A stretch of DNA of 64,000 nt, from contig NC_082406.1 of the NCBI RefSeq assembly GCF_004011695.2, positions 1,860,001 to 1,924,000 of the forward strand. The letters are read 5' to 3'. Of the stretch, positions 35,860-48,300 are shown in pieces; positions within the stretch are counted from its first letter, which is position 1, and each line of letters opens with the position of its first letter. A program made the position numbers and the translations under genes. Source of the stretch: Ascochyta rabiei. Lineage: Eukaryota > Ascomycota > Dothideomycetes > Pleosporales > Didymellaceae. The notes under the pieces are model-generated. The model did no database searches. It saw only the letters and a program-made list of their open reading frames with translations, and was not told the DNA's origin.

Positions 35860-38800
35860 TAATTCTATCTAGGTGTTGGCTGGCTTTCTTCGTTCAGTAT
35901 GTTTCTTTAGTCCTAGCTGCCTTAGAAAGGTTAACTACTTGCTTGCAGGCAGAGCCTTTGTAAGTCTATTAGCTAACATCTTAGTAGATAGGACATAGGT
36001 TACTGTTATAGTGCCTTTGTTTACCTCTTATTACAGCTAGTAGTTGTAAATGTCCACATGTTGTAGTTTAGTTTAGAGTTTTAAGACTTCCTTGTTAATT
36101 AATTAGATAGTCTGGGTATTGTTATATTAGATAGTAATTGTTAATTATAAGAGGTGTATGCTAAGTTCTAACAATAGTTGTGAGATAAAGATAGCTTCCT
36201 TAGCCACCTGTGCTAGGGCAAGTAGCTCTGCTTTAGTTGTTAATGTAGTAACTGTGTCTTGTTTATTAGCTCTCTAGGTAATAAGTCCTCTATATAGTTT
36301 AATAGTATATCCTTAGAAGCTCTTCCTATTAAGAGTATTATTAGCAAATAATGCATTACTAGCGACTACTAGGTGCTTATTGCCTCTAAAGGTAAGGGAC
36401 AGGTCTTATGTCCCTTGTAGGTACAATAGTACTTAATCTACTGCGTTATAGTGCTGCTGTCTAGGGTTAGTTAGAAATTGTGCCAGCCTAGATGTGGCAA
36501 AGGCAATGTTAGGCCTAGTGGTAACCGCAGTAAAGAGGAGAGATCTAATCTTTCTCTAGTATTTGTTAATTTCTAATGCTGCAGCTTCCCCTTTATTTAG
36601 TAGAAGCTTAACACTTAACATTAGTGTGTTGTGTTGTATATCTGTCTTATCTGCTAAGGAGATAATTTTGTTAATATATAACGCCTGTAAGAGGAGGATC
36701 CTTAGGTTGTCTTAATCTTAGGTTATCTCTACTCCTAGGAACTATTGCAGATTATTTCCTCCTGTAACAGAGTATTTGTTAGTAATATAGCTAAGGGCCT
36801 TGTCTGCCTTATGTCTTCTAGTTAAGTAATAGGCTATAATAATATTGTCTATATAGAAGAAGATAGTAACTCTATTCTTAAGTAAGCAGCAGGGTTTATA
36901 GGGAACAGCTGCGAATCTATAGCTTGTTAGAGTAGATGTAAATTCCTTCTGCTAGAGGAGTAGAGAGATTCTTAGTCTATATAGTGCCTTGTGTAGCTAT
37001 AGGACTATACCTAGTTTCTAATGCCTACGTAGCATCCTTATATAGACCTCTCTATTAATTAATACATAAATAAAGGCATTTGCAATATTAAACTGCTTAA
37101 GTTCTAGGTTATATGCTGCTAAAATTGCTATAAGCATTCTAAAGGACCTGCTCGCTAGTGTTGCTGCGTAGGTATCTTTAGAAGTAATGTTTTATTACTA
37201 GTTACCTTAGACTACTAGTCGCGCCTTATATTTAAGTAGGTAGTGGTTCTTATTAAGCTTATACGTGTATACCCACATATAGTTAAGTACCTAATATCCT
37301 ACTGCCTTAGTCTTTGTTAGGGGTACTTTAGACTATAACTTTATAGTCTAATAGCTGCTAAGATGCTCTTGCTTAGCTTCTTTAAACTATTAGTAAAGCA
37401 GGTAGTCCTCTAGGTTTGATTGTGCCGTTAGCTCTAGTAGGAGTTAGCTTTAATAAGGCTTAAGCCCTTTTATCAGCATTTATTTTAATCTAGCCTTGTT
37501 AATATTATTACCCTGGTATGTGCCTATGCATCTGCCTTATATACTGGCTATAAATGCGGCTTTCTACAGGATAGTTTATAAAGTTCCTTAAGATTGCGCT
37601 AGCGTTAATTCCAACCAATTAGCAGTTAACTAGTGCCACCTGCTAACTCCTGATTAGCTGTTACCTCTTGCTAACTAGAATAACAATAACGTGTTTATTA
37701 ACAACACAACTAGTAGCAGAGTTAGAGGAGGGGTTAGATATATATGTCTAGCTTTCTGTCTATTATTATAACCTAGTTAATCTTCTGTAGTATTTAAGTG
37801 TGTAATAGTGTCGTCCTTACAGAATAACTAGATTTTAGCCTTATTTTAGGGTAGAGGCGGAAGCTCTACGCTTCTTGTCTATGTTACTATCTCTTTAAGA
37901 GTGCTGTGCATAAGATTGTCTATTAGGTCCTAAGTCTGGCTACTAAAGACAGTATCCTTATTAAAGATCACATCTCTTATGCTAATAACTTTTACTAAGG
38001 TTAGAATCTATATCTGATATATATTTAAGGATTAGTATCCTACTAGGTATCCTACCCATGCTCTTAGGTCTAGTTGCTAGAGTTGTGACTTTCCTTAAAG
38101 GGTGTTACTTATAAGAGTAAAGGCTTTACATCTATATGCTTTCAGATATGCCTAGTTTAGTTTCCTACTTTATATGTTTAGGCTAGCTAGTTAAGCTGTA
38201 TAGGTAAAGAACACATTATAGGGTGTTTTTTAGTTGTTTAATAACCTTAGTGTTTAGTTGTGTAGGTATACTGCTGCCCTTACAATCTCTGGCTATATTT
38301 CCTATAGTAGGTTTGCGTCCAATCTTATAGTGCGTGCCTTATCTTTTATCACACCCCCTAAGCGTTCAGCACCTCTGTTCTGTGCTTAGGTGTCTAGTGC
38401 GGAAGGCTTAAGCCTAATTAATTATGCAGCGCACTATCTTAATACTTCTGGTTTTATTGTAGTAATTTCACTATTACACTTAATTACCTCAACCTAGATC
38501 TTGTATTGTTTTAACAGGAATTGTGTAAGAGTGTCTAGGAAGTAGATAATTGTCTTTCCTAGTTAATTATCTTTAAAATAGAAGTCCTAGAGGAAGCCAG
38601 ATCGCCTGTTAACAGCAAGTAGTTAGCTCTTTTCTTTAGTAAAGCTTCCTTCTTTATATAAGTAGAAGTTAATTACTATACATTCTCTTAGTCCTTTATT
38701 ACTTATTTGTGGTGTTTAACTAATTTGTCTCTTAGTTTTAGCTTGTCTGTAAGCATTACATTAGACTGTAGTAATACCCCTAACTCTTACCCCCTAAGAT

Positions 38801-40600
38801 TGTTAGATAAGGTGTTTAATAGTAGCAGCTCTAGGGTGCCCTATTTGCTTGTGCTATAGCAGAGCAGTAGCAGTCTTAGGTGTTTAGCCTTGTGTTAATT
38901 GTATTACAAATGCTGCCTATAGCTGTTCCCTAAGTACCTATTATCTATGTTGTTTATCTAAGGATGTGATAGCTGTGTTGTCTACTTATCTAAGCTGAGT
39001 TAGATCTTCTTTTGTGTCCTACCAGATGCCCTGTTAACGTAGTTGTTAGAAAGAGACAAGGTTGCAAAGTATGTCTAGGCACTATGCTACGTTGTGTAGT
39101 TTAAGAGTGGTTAGTTAGTTTGTGTTTAATAGATAGAGATAGACAGTGCTATATCCCTATATCTATACCTAGGAGTTTCCTGCCTATAGGTAGTTGTTTA
39201 ATGCAGGTAGAGTAAGGCCTTATATCTAGTCCTTGTTGTTTAAAATGTAGATAGTTAATCCTAAGTTAAGGATAAAGGAGTTCCTAAGAGGGTAGCTTAG
39301 TAGCTCTATATTGTATAATTCTTTAACTAGACTTATGTTAATTGTTAATATCTTCTGTCCCTGTAGTTATCCTAGAGGTGCCTCTAGTGTTTGGGATGTC
39401 TTAATAGCTAGTGTCTTAGTGCAAGCTTGTTTTGCAGATCTAACCTAATCTTAAAGGTTAGCATTTTGTTCTATCCTAAATTGTACTATCTCAGCAATTC
39501 TATTACGTAGGGTAAACTATTCTAGTGCTTTGTCTTTGTAGATGTAGTAGCAATCTTCTAGTCTATAGCGTTGTCTACAAGCAGGGCATTTTGCTCCTCT
39601 AGCTGCTGCTGTATCCCCTCTTAGGGACTGCTTAGATATAGTTATTTAACCAAAGTTCTGTTTTTAACAAGGTCTTCCCTAACTCCCCTGTGTAGTAGAA
39701 GTGGATAATACGTCTTTAACAACATAAGAGGCGTCCCTGTTAGTGTCTAGGGTAGATTTACTACTAGCAGTAAGAGTTAAGTTATTCCCTGCAGCAAAGG
39801 CGCCCCTTTACTGTCTCCCCTTAGGGTAGTACTTACTTATATGCTCTTAGAAGCGTTTTATTATTTCTTTACAAGTTATGTTTTGTTCTTGTCTACTATA
39901 GTCCTAGAATGTTATTGCCTAGGTTAGCGCTATCTTTATTACTAAATCTAAGAAGTCTTAGACAGTATCTTGTATATTGTATATTTCAGCAACACCCTCT
40001 GTTTTAGCGTTAGTTGCAGCATAATTATACTTAAAAAGCCAGGTATCCTAGCTCCTAGGTTGTCTTATTAGTTTAAGGGCTGCTAGGTATTAGTGGCGTA
40101 AGCGTAATTGTTCTTCTTTAGCATTAATGCTAACTGTGTGTTTAAGGCTAATAAGCTATATTTAAATTAATTTACCTAGTTAGCAGTAGTTCTTTATAAG
40201 GTAAGGTAAAACTAAGCTTTAGATAAACATTACTACCTTGTCTAGGTTAGTTTGTTCCTTGTAGTAGTCTCTATCCGCTATCTTGTAGGATTTAAGGCAG
40301 CTCTTCTAATAGTTATTATCTTCCTTCTATGCCTTTAGGCTGTTAGCTAATAGTTTAGATAGGATTTTAGGAAGCTAAGGGTTTCCTTGTTTATTATTGC
40401 TAAGGGCTGGCCTCCTCTTATAGTTAGTGATGTCTAGGGCGTTAGGCACTTGTGGCTTAGTCCTTAGAGGGATAGTCTAATTTAGGTCTATCTTCTCCCA
40501 TACGTCTAGAGAGGCGCAGCAGGTCTGCAGTTAATGCAACTAAGGTGTGTAGGTTATGTAATCTATAAGAATTATTATTAAATTGCGCATAGTTAATAGC
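35860..40600 (-). pseudogene. Copia polyprotein relic (integrase, RT, RNase H)
   Basis: Minus-strand reading gives the Copia order. Integrase core lies near 38,240-38,440 (AQNRGAERLGGVIKDKARTI, then EIVRAAVYLHN). The reverse transcriptase active site lies at about 36,843-36,870 as FFYIDNIIIAY, where YVDD is usual. RNase H lies at about 36,180-36,400 (ASNALFANNTLNRKSF, then RANKQDTVTTLTTKAELLAL). Integrase before RT defines Copia rather than Gypsy. Stops are scattered TAA/TAG, less dense than in the neighbouring Gypsy copies. The gag part, right of about 39,500, is not resolved. Confidence 0.88.
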
Positions 40601-40645
40601 AACATATTAAAAGGGTATTTTAGTAGTGTTAGTAAGACTCTTAAT

Positions 40646-40807
40646 TGTTAGATAATATGCTTAATGTGCAAAGATAATAATAAAGGTGATTAATTTATAA
40701 TTATCTCTCTTAATGGCTAATTTTATGTGTGTGTGCCGCTAGCCCCTAAGTAAACCGAGGTTAACCCTAAAACCTTAACTTGGCTCGGAAAGGTCGGTTA
40801 TCTGACA
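40646..40807 (-). repeat. Copia LTR (5')
   Basis: 162 bases, partner of 35,615-35,776. Confidence 0.9.
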
Positions 40808-42413
40808 AAGGTATATTAACTAATCCTATTAGTGCCTTATTTATATAGGCCTAAAATTAGGTAGGAGCATTTATAAGTCTAAACAGCATTACTATATACT
40901 TAAAATGTCTATACCTAGTTTAAAAAGCAGTCTTCTACTTATCCCCTTCCTTAATTTAGATATAGTAATATGCCTTATGTATATCTAGTTTAGTATAGAA
41001 CTTAGCTTACGCTAGTTATTCTAGTAACTCTATAATTAGTAGCAATAGATAGTAGTTTTTAACTGTTATCTTATTTAGACCTCTATAGCCTACACACAAT
41101 TATAGGTTACTATCTTTCTTCTTTAAAAGGAGAATAGGCGCCCCTACTAGCGACCTTAAGTGTTATATCTAGCCACGTTATAGATATTCTGCTAGATACT
41201 TCCTAAGTATCTCTAATTCTGTTGTAGATAGTCTGTATAACAGTTAGTAGAGAGAAGTAGCTCCTTCTGCAATATTAATTGCTAGGTTATGCTCTCTATA
41301 CTCTAGTAGGACCTAAGCATTATCTTCTAATCCTAAGTACGCATATTTGCAATACACTTCTAGAATTAGGCCCTTTTTAGCAGATATTAGGTTATATGTA
41401 CCTACTAAGTTTACTATACATATATAAACGTCTACTAAGAGACTTCTTATAGTGCATTTATTCTCTTTAGCATCTTCTAACACTATTTTTTCTAGTTTAG
41501 AAGAGTCTCTATACTTCTTCCCTTAGAAGAGCATATATAAGCTTAAATAGCTTAGCTTAGGGTTTGTCTAGTTAATTTAGGGTAATCTAAGGTATATCTT
41601 GTACCTTTGTAGGTCTATAACTATAAAAGGTATCTGTTAGACCTCCTGTCTTCTACAGGAGTTAACAATAGATACTTCTGCTGTAGTTACTCTGTAGATA
41701 GGTAATTCTGCTCTGCCTATACCTTTAGCTACTATTTTATTCAATAGTATAACCTCTAGATCCTGCTCCTTTACTAGGAGAACTAAAATTAAGTTTAGTT
41801 ATAACCCTCTATCTATTAAGGCTTCTACATTCTCTGCGTTGCCTATAGATACTTTAACTGTAAGTAGGCATATATATTCTAGGTACACTACCTTATAAAG
41901 AGAGATATTCTTCTTCTTCTTTTTAGATAATTTAATATAGGCTATAAGAGAGGAGATTAGCTCTTAGGTTCCTTGTCTTTTCCTAACTTATCTAGAGTAG
42001 GGTCTTTCTAGTTTAACTTTAGCTTTAGGCAGTTAGGGTAGTAGTAACTAGTTTCTCTATACTTAAGGTATGCGTTTTAGGCCTTATATAGCCTATCTTA
42101 GCCCTTTTTACCCTTTACTAGCTCCTTACAGAACTTCTTAGACTTAAATAACTTTTTTAGGGTTTTTATATTCCCCTCTAACCTAGAGTTACTAAATTAG
42201 CGCTTCTGTGGTCCTTTATTAGTTATCTTACCCTTAGCTAGAGTCTTCTCAGGTAGCTGTTAGCTATACTAACCTAGTCTCTAGTTAATAATATTAGCTT
42301 ATTTCTCTACCTTTAGGATTGTGTCCCTTTAATTATAGGGGATAAGGAATAAGTCCTTTTATATGCTAGAGAGCAGTATAGTAACATATTCTAGGACTTA
42401 AAGCTCTAGCGTA
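40808..42413 (-). pseudogene. Gypsy X pol/protease/gag relic (copy B), middle part
   Basis: Continuation of the X-B element between the Copia and pogo insertions, colinear with 26,800-28,390 of copy A: fingers/palm part of the reverse transcriptase, then protease/gag spacer. Interrupted by many TAA/TAG codons. Confidence 0.75.
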
Positions 42414-44276
42414 ACGTACTCCACGGGTGAGCGGATTAAACGGGTGAGCGGATCACTCTGCCAAGACCACACCAAACCTCCACCTTACCACGCAATGCCT
42501 CAACAACAACATCAATCTACGCCCTTAAGAGAAGCTGCAATACAGCTTGCGCTCCAGGTAATTAAACAAGACGCAACGCTTACTGTGTAACGCGCTGCAG
42601 CTATATATAACGCGCCTTACAGCACACTACACGCTTAATATACAGGACAACCTGCACAAGCTAATTATACGCCAGTTTAACAGATTATAGACTAGACTAA
42701 GAAGGACGTGATTGCTAAGTATATCCTTAAGCTAGATGCATAAGGATTTGCCCCTTAGCTGGCTGCTATAGCTAATATAGCTAATTCTTTGCGTACTAAG
42801 CGCAATATAGGCCATGTTAGCATAAACTGGCCTAACACGTTTATTAAGCGCCGCCCTAACCTTAAAGTAAGGTTTAATTACAAGTACAACTACAAGAGAG
42901 CCCTCTGTAAGGATCTAGAGATTATTAGGGGCTAGTTTAGGCTTATAGCAAATGTTAAAGCTAAGTATAGTATCTAGAACAATAATATATACAACTTTAA
43001 TAAGACAGGCTTTATAATAGGCTAGATATTAACAGGAGCAGTTATTACAGGCTTAGAGCGTTAAGGACAGCTAAAGGCAGTGTAGTAGGGCAATTAAGAG
43101 TAGACAACGGTTATACAGGGCATTAATGGCACAGGGTAGGCTATTCTACCCTTTATTATCTTTAAAGGCCGCAACCACCTCTCTGCCTGGTACAAAGAGG
43201 ACAATCTGCCCTATAACTGGGTTATTAGAGTCTCTAAGAACGGATGGACTACTAACAAGCTTAGTCTAGACTAGTTAAAGCACTTTAATGCCTATATAAA
43301 GACGCGCACCTAAGGAGTACACTAGCTGCTCCTTATTAACAGCCATAAGAGCTACAACTCCCTTAACTTCTAACAATACTGTAAGGAAGCAAAGATTGTT
43401 ATACTGTGTATGCCTCTACACTTATCTTACCTCTTACAACCACTAGATATAGGTTATTTTGCCCCTCTAAAGAAGGTATATAGGCGCTAAGCTAAGAATC
43501 TTATACGCAACTATATTACTTATATTACTAAAACTAAGTTCCTACTATGCTTTATAGACGCCTAGAAGGAGACATTTACTTCTAGCAATATCTAAGGAGG
43601 CTTCTAAGGCGCTAGAATAGTCCCCCTTAACCTAGAACGGGTTATAATAGGTCTTGATGTCTGCCTACGTACCCTACCGCTACCTACTATAGAAGATGAG
43701 CCCTAGCAGTCCCAAACCCCAAGCACTACCCTGCAATTAGGGTCGCAATTAACGCTGGTTTAAGAGAGGATTCAAAGGCATGCAAGCAGCTTACTAACTT
43801 TAATAGTTAAGGCCTTTAAAAAGCTTGCTAAAGGCGCAGCTATAGTAGCGCATAAGCTAGTGTTAGCTTAAAGGGAGATTACTAGGCTTTAAGCAGCAAA
43901 TAAGGCTGCTATGCGACGTAAATCGCATAAAAGAAAGCAATTACAGCAGGAGAGAGTCCTAATAGCTAAGGAAGGCCTTTAATTAACTACTCTAACTGAG
44001 TTTAGGGCGTATAGTAATAGTAAGAAGGCAAAGAAGCAAGTGCGCGCTAAAGGAGGGGAAGTAACCTAAAGATGCTGTACAAAGTGCTACAATGTTAGAC
44101 ATAACTTATATACATGTAAGAAGGCTGTAGAAGATGTTTCTAAATAATATTATATACTGCACTACTGTATACAAGGCTAAAGTAGGCTAATGCGAGCTAT
44201 AATAGGGTAGAAATTTGGTGTGGTCTTGGCAGAGTGATCCGCTCACCTGTTTGATCTGCTTACCCGTGGAGTACGT
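42414..44276 (+). mobile_element. pogo/Fot1-like DNA transposon, complete but RIP-mutated
   Basis: 1,863 bases flanked by TA (42,412-42,413 and 44,277-44,278). The terminal inverted repeats are about 63 bases (ACGTACTCCACGGGTGAGCG at left) and contain a doubled CGGGTGAGCGGAT motif. The two ends differ at about four positions, all C/T or G/A. Length, TA duplication and transposase type fit the Fot1/pogo group of fungal Tc1-mariner elements. It inserted into X-B gag; the empty site is in copy A near 28,390 (CTAACGTATATAAG). Confidence 0.95.
42495..44147 (+). pseudogene. pogo/Fot1-type DDE transposase relic
   Basis: From ATG 42,495 to TAA 44,147 the frame stays in register for 551 codons, broken only by about 29 in-frame TAA or TAG codons and no TGA. 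N-terminal residues (about 1-150) carry the CENP-B/psq helix-turn-helix region. The catalytic core has the block IYNFNKTGF (usual NFDETGF), LLLINSHKSYNS (usual LLxDGHxSH), and LLQPLDIGYFAPLK; so the first two acidic residues are now Asn and only the third Asp remains. Near the C-terminus a zinc-knuckle-like CCTKCYNVRHNLYTC is seen. All losses fit C-to-T and G-to-A changes. Inactive. Confidence 0.93.
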
Positions 44277-45141
44277 TATATAAGTTGCCTAGTTCCTTCT
44301 ATAGTAGACGCATAAAATCTAATAGATCTGTAGGGGACTAAGATTTCTACTACTTATATTACTTTAAGGATTTATACGCTGCTTACTTGTGTTTAGCTAG
44401 CGTTTCTAGAGCATCTAGCATAATTCTTTTTAGCTCTTGCTATGTTAGTTCCTAGGTTAGCTAATTACAGCAGTTAGTTGTGCAGTAGGCCTACTATAAC
44501 ATCTTTAGGTTCTCTAAGAGGTACCTTATACTAAAGTTAATCTTTTATTCCTTTATAAGGAAATTAACTAGAGATTAGAGGAAGTATCTCTTATAATCTC
44601 TCTCCTAATAGTTATATTTAGCGTAGTTACGCTTTACGTACTTCTATAGGGGTTTAGGTTATAAAAGGTTTATAGATAGGGAAGATTGTAGTTTCTTTAC
44701 TCCTTTTAGTACTTTTTAGAAGAATAGGATTATTACTAGATGTCCTTTATTGTATTTGCGTCTAAGTTTACAGAAAGAAGAAAGTTTCTTATAGTCTTTT
44801 ATCTCTTTTAACTATTTGCGTAAGTTTTCTAACTCCTGTTGTTAATTACCTACTTTTAGGCTATTCTAGCCTTCTTTAGCTAAAGCTGCCCTATAGATAT
44901 AAATTCTAGGGTAAGGTGTACTACCTAGAGGACCTACAGATCCTCTTAAGGTACTATAGACACTTAGTGTCTGTTAAGGTATCTCCTTATCTGCAGAGGG
45001 AGGTGTTGCCTTACGCTCTACCAGCTCTCCTACAGGTAGGTTGTCTTAGTCCCTCTCTAAAGACAGTAAGCCTAGATAATTTAGTTTAAGACTTATAGTA
45101 GCTTAAGTCTATCTTTAATAATAATATAAGAGTAATTAGAA
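44277..45141 (-). pseudogene. Gypsy X gag and leader relic (copy B), uninterrupted 5' part
   Basis: Minus-strand 5' portion of X-B next to its 5' LTR. It matches 57,721-58,423 (copy A) and, inverted, 19,630-19,685 (X-2). No domain is readable; identity is by position and colinearity. It preserves the empty targets TGTGT (near 44,388) and, read inversely, CTTAA (near 45,096). Confidence 0.7.
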
Positions 45142-45343
45142 TATAGAGAGTGTATAAAGCAATTAAAAGGGAGGATAGGGTTAGAGAGGATAGCAGGTGT
45201 ATTAAGGTACGTAGTGTGTAGTAACAAGACTAATTACTAGAGTATTAGTAATAACCTCTAACACCTTTATATAGTCTGGGCTGGCTAGCCCTATAGTAGC
45301 TTGCTAAGACTAGCAGAGGTACCCCTAGGCCCAGCGCCTAACA
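45142..45343 (-). repeat. Family X LTR (copy B, 5')
   Basis: 202 bases; flanked on the right by the GTTGT target duplication. Confidence 0.9.
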
Positions 45344-48300
45344 GTTGTAGGGCAGCCTACTCTTAATAGAGTACCTACCTAAGTATATTAGTAATAATCC
45401 TAAAGGATATTATTGTAGTAGTTAAGGTTCTTAAGTAGTTTCTAGGTGGCTTCTTTACTTAGCTAACCTAGCTACTTAACCCTATACTCTCTTCCTTAGG
45501 TAGTAGTATCTCTGTGTAACAGTATACCTTTAACTTTAAACCTATTACTAGGTAAGACGTCTTCTAGTATACTAATAGGACCTGGCTAGAACCTACTACT
45601 TATAAGGGGTTCCCTCTAGTGCTTAAGAAGTAACATGTTAAATACTAGGTGCACTTTATCTATAGATAGGGGCAGCTTTAGCTTATATGCTAGCTTACTT
45701 ACCTTCTTAATTACTATAAATAGCCTAAGGTATTAAGCGTTAAACTGTTTTAAAGAATAACTTGTTATTAGGTTCTTAGCCTAAAGGAGAATAGAGTCTC
45801 CCTTAGTAAAGTGTTGTTTAGACTGTTTTATGTTATACTACTAGGCGTTGCCCTTTTATACATACTTTAAGGCCTCCTTTACTATTTTCTATATTTTATG
45901 CTAGTTTAATAGGCAGCTAGCAACCTACTAGCATAGTTCTAGTGTTACCTTGTCCTTATCCTAGACAGTTTAGGGTTTTTATAGCTAGTGCTTATTAGGT
46001 ATCCTATTAAATCCTTTAGGGTCTATGCTAAAGGTAACCTTTATAGGAGATTCTCTATAAGTAGAGTAAGCTTTAGAGTTATAGGCATACTTAGCGTATA
46101 GCAGGAGGTCTACCTAGTTATCCTGTTAGTAGTTTATATATATATAGAGGTATATTTCTAACTTCTAGTTTTATTACTCTACCTGCCTATCTGTCTAGGG
46201 GTAGAAAGCTATACTTGATTAGTAGTTAATTTTAAGGTAGTAGTATATATTAAACTAGAATTAACTAGTAAATACTAAACCTTAATCTAATAATAACGTA
46301 TCTAATAGTCCTTGCTTTAAAAAGCTCTGCTCTATAAGCAGCTTAGCTAGGCGTTAGGTAGTAATTGTCTTAGTGTAGGGTCGGTATTAGACGTACTTAC
46401 TAAAGTAGTCTATAAGAACTAGTATAGAGTTATACTTATTCCCCTTAGTATCTATTAACTTTAGTAGGTCTGTTACAAAGTTAAGGGAGAAGTGCTGCTA
46501 GGCTGTGTTTAGCACTAGTAATAGTATAAGCAATCTCTATAGCTTATATCTTCTAATCTTATATAGTTAGTATATAGGACACCTTTAGATGTACTTATAT
46601 ACGTCCTTTATTAGTTATAGCTAGTAGTACTTTCTTTTAAGTACTTTAGCAGTCTTATCTATACTGTAGTAACCTCCTATAGGGTTATTATAATTCCTTA
46701 AAAGGATAGTTTAGCGCAGTATAATATTATTAGGAATCTAAACTTTCCTACTTCTGTGTAAGGTCCTACTAGCGTTAACCTCCTAGTAGTGCTGTCTCTT
46801 CTTTGCTTTGCTGTCTGTCTAGGTTATTAATAACTAGTTTATAGGGTATGCTGCGTCCTATTACTAGACCTACTTAACAAAATCTATTAGGAGTTCTAGG
46901 GTTTCTAAGGTGTAAGCAGAATCTTCCTGTACAGCTTTATTTGTAAGGTGTGTAGAGGTACTAACTCTGTTGTCTAGGCTATAAAGGAGAGCTTCTGTAA
47001 CATTAAAGTCTAGTCCCCTAGCTTTAGTGTCTTTAGATTAACCCTAGCTCTAATAGCTATTAGATAGAGGGTTAAGAGCTAGAAGAGACAAGTCTCTAAG
47101 GCTAATCTAATGTTAGCAGAATTCCTTAGGGACAATTTTAGGTAGTTATTAGACCTCTGCTAGGTCTTCTATAGGTATATTACTCCTAGATATTACCTAT
47201 ACATCTTTTTAAGCCCTAGACTTTTAAATTATCTAGATCTAAAGCTTCTGTTATAAGGTAGGTAGTATAGCGTCCCTAAGGGCTTACTATTCCCTAACCT
47301 TAAGAACTTATACGTAATCTAGATATCTTAAGGGACTATCTACTACGTTCTCTAGTTCTAGCTTATATTTAACTTTAAAGTTAAACCTTACTAGCTCTTC
47401 TACCTAATAGGCTTATTTTAAAGAGAGCTTTATTATTATTATAAAGTATCTTAGGTTATTATAGTCTAAAAGTACCTAGATTATTATAGGGGCGTGTTTA
47501 AGGTAATACCTCTACTACCTAAAAGCTTTAATAATTACTAAGAGTTCCTTATTATAGGTATGCTATCTAATAGATAGACATTAGAACTTCTAGCTCTAGA
47601 ACGCTACTAGTTTCTAGTGCTGCTCTGTTGCTACTTTAGACGTTTAGGGTTATAACAGGATAGCTGCTATAGTAAAGTCTAACGCGTCTATAAGAATAAT
47701 AGTACGCTTATTAGGATTAAAGTGTTATAGCACTAGAGCTTTTATAAACTTTTTTCTAATTGCAAGAAATACAGTATAGGCTTCCTCTAGCTAGTACTAT
47801 AGTTTATACTATTTTATTAGTCCCTTTTAGCTTTTCTTTAGTCTTACATTCTCTTTTTTTAGACTAGGGACCCCCTAGTCCTCTGTTAGGTTCTAGGCGG
47901 CTGTTATATAGTCTATAAGCAGTTAAATAATTTCTAAGTAGTTAAAGATAAATTGTAAATAGAAGTTAGTAAAGCCTAAGAACACCTAAATATCCTTATA
48001 GCTTAATAGCTCTAGCTATTTAGTAATAGTGTAGACCCTCTTAGGGTCTATAACTACACTATCTAGTGTAATAATAAATCCTAGAAACTCTACTAACTTA
48101 CTAGAGAAGACGCACTTGCTAGCCTTTGCGAATATCCCCTACTTAACTAGGCAATCTAGGACCTCTTTAACGTGCTTGTTGTAGTCCTTCTTATCCTAGA
48201 AGTAGATAAGGATGTTATTAAGGTAGACTACACAGGTTCTATCTAGTAGGCCTCCTAAGGCTTAGTAGATGTAGGATTAAAATGTGGCTAGTGCGTTTGC

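Larger units (their letters stand above)
35615..40807 (-). mobile_element. Copia (Ty1) LTR retrotransposon, complete but decayed
   Basis: A 5,193-base element with 162-base LTRs (35,615-35,776 and 40,646-40,807; TGTTAG...TCTGACA) and a 5-base target duplication with one mismatch (AAGTT at 35,610, AAGGT at 40,808). The purine tract on the minus strand, AAAGCTAAGGGGGTG, abuts the left LTR, so the left LTR is 3' and the element reads on the minus strand. It inserted into the Gypsy X-B reverse transcriptase. Its base composition is visibly less A+T-rich than its surroundings, and it is absent from copy X-A, so it probably arrived later. Confidence 0.92.
30981..45343 (-). mobile_element. Gypsy family X copy B, complete, with nested insertions
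   Basis: A complete minus-strand Ty3/Gypsy element with 202-base LTRs at 30,981-31,182 (3') and 45,142-45,343 (5') and a perfect GTTGT target duplication (30,976-30,980 and 45,344-45,348), inserted in Gypsy-2-B between integrase and 3' region. It carries a Copia element (35,615-40,807) in the reverse transcriptase and a pogo-like element (42,414-44,276) in gag. Without them it is about 7,300 bases. Its uninterrupted gag at 44,277-45,141 gives the empty target sites for the two Gypsy-2 insertions seen in copy A. Confidence 0.92.

Noticed and set aside
45151..45343. A solo LTR of 193 bases starting TGTATAAAG
   Set aside because: Comparison of four copies showed the LTR starts nine bases earlier; with that edge a perfect GTTGT duplication frames a complete element, so it is a 5' LTR and not solo.
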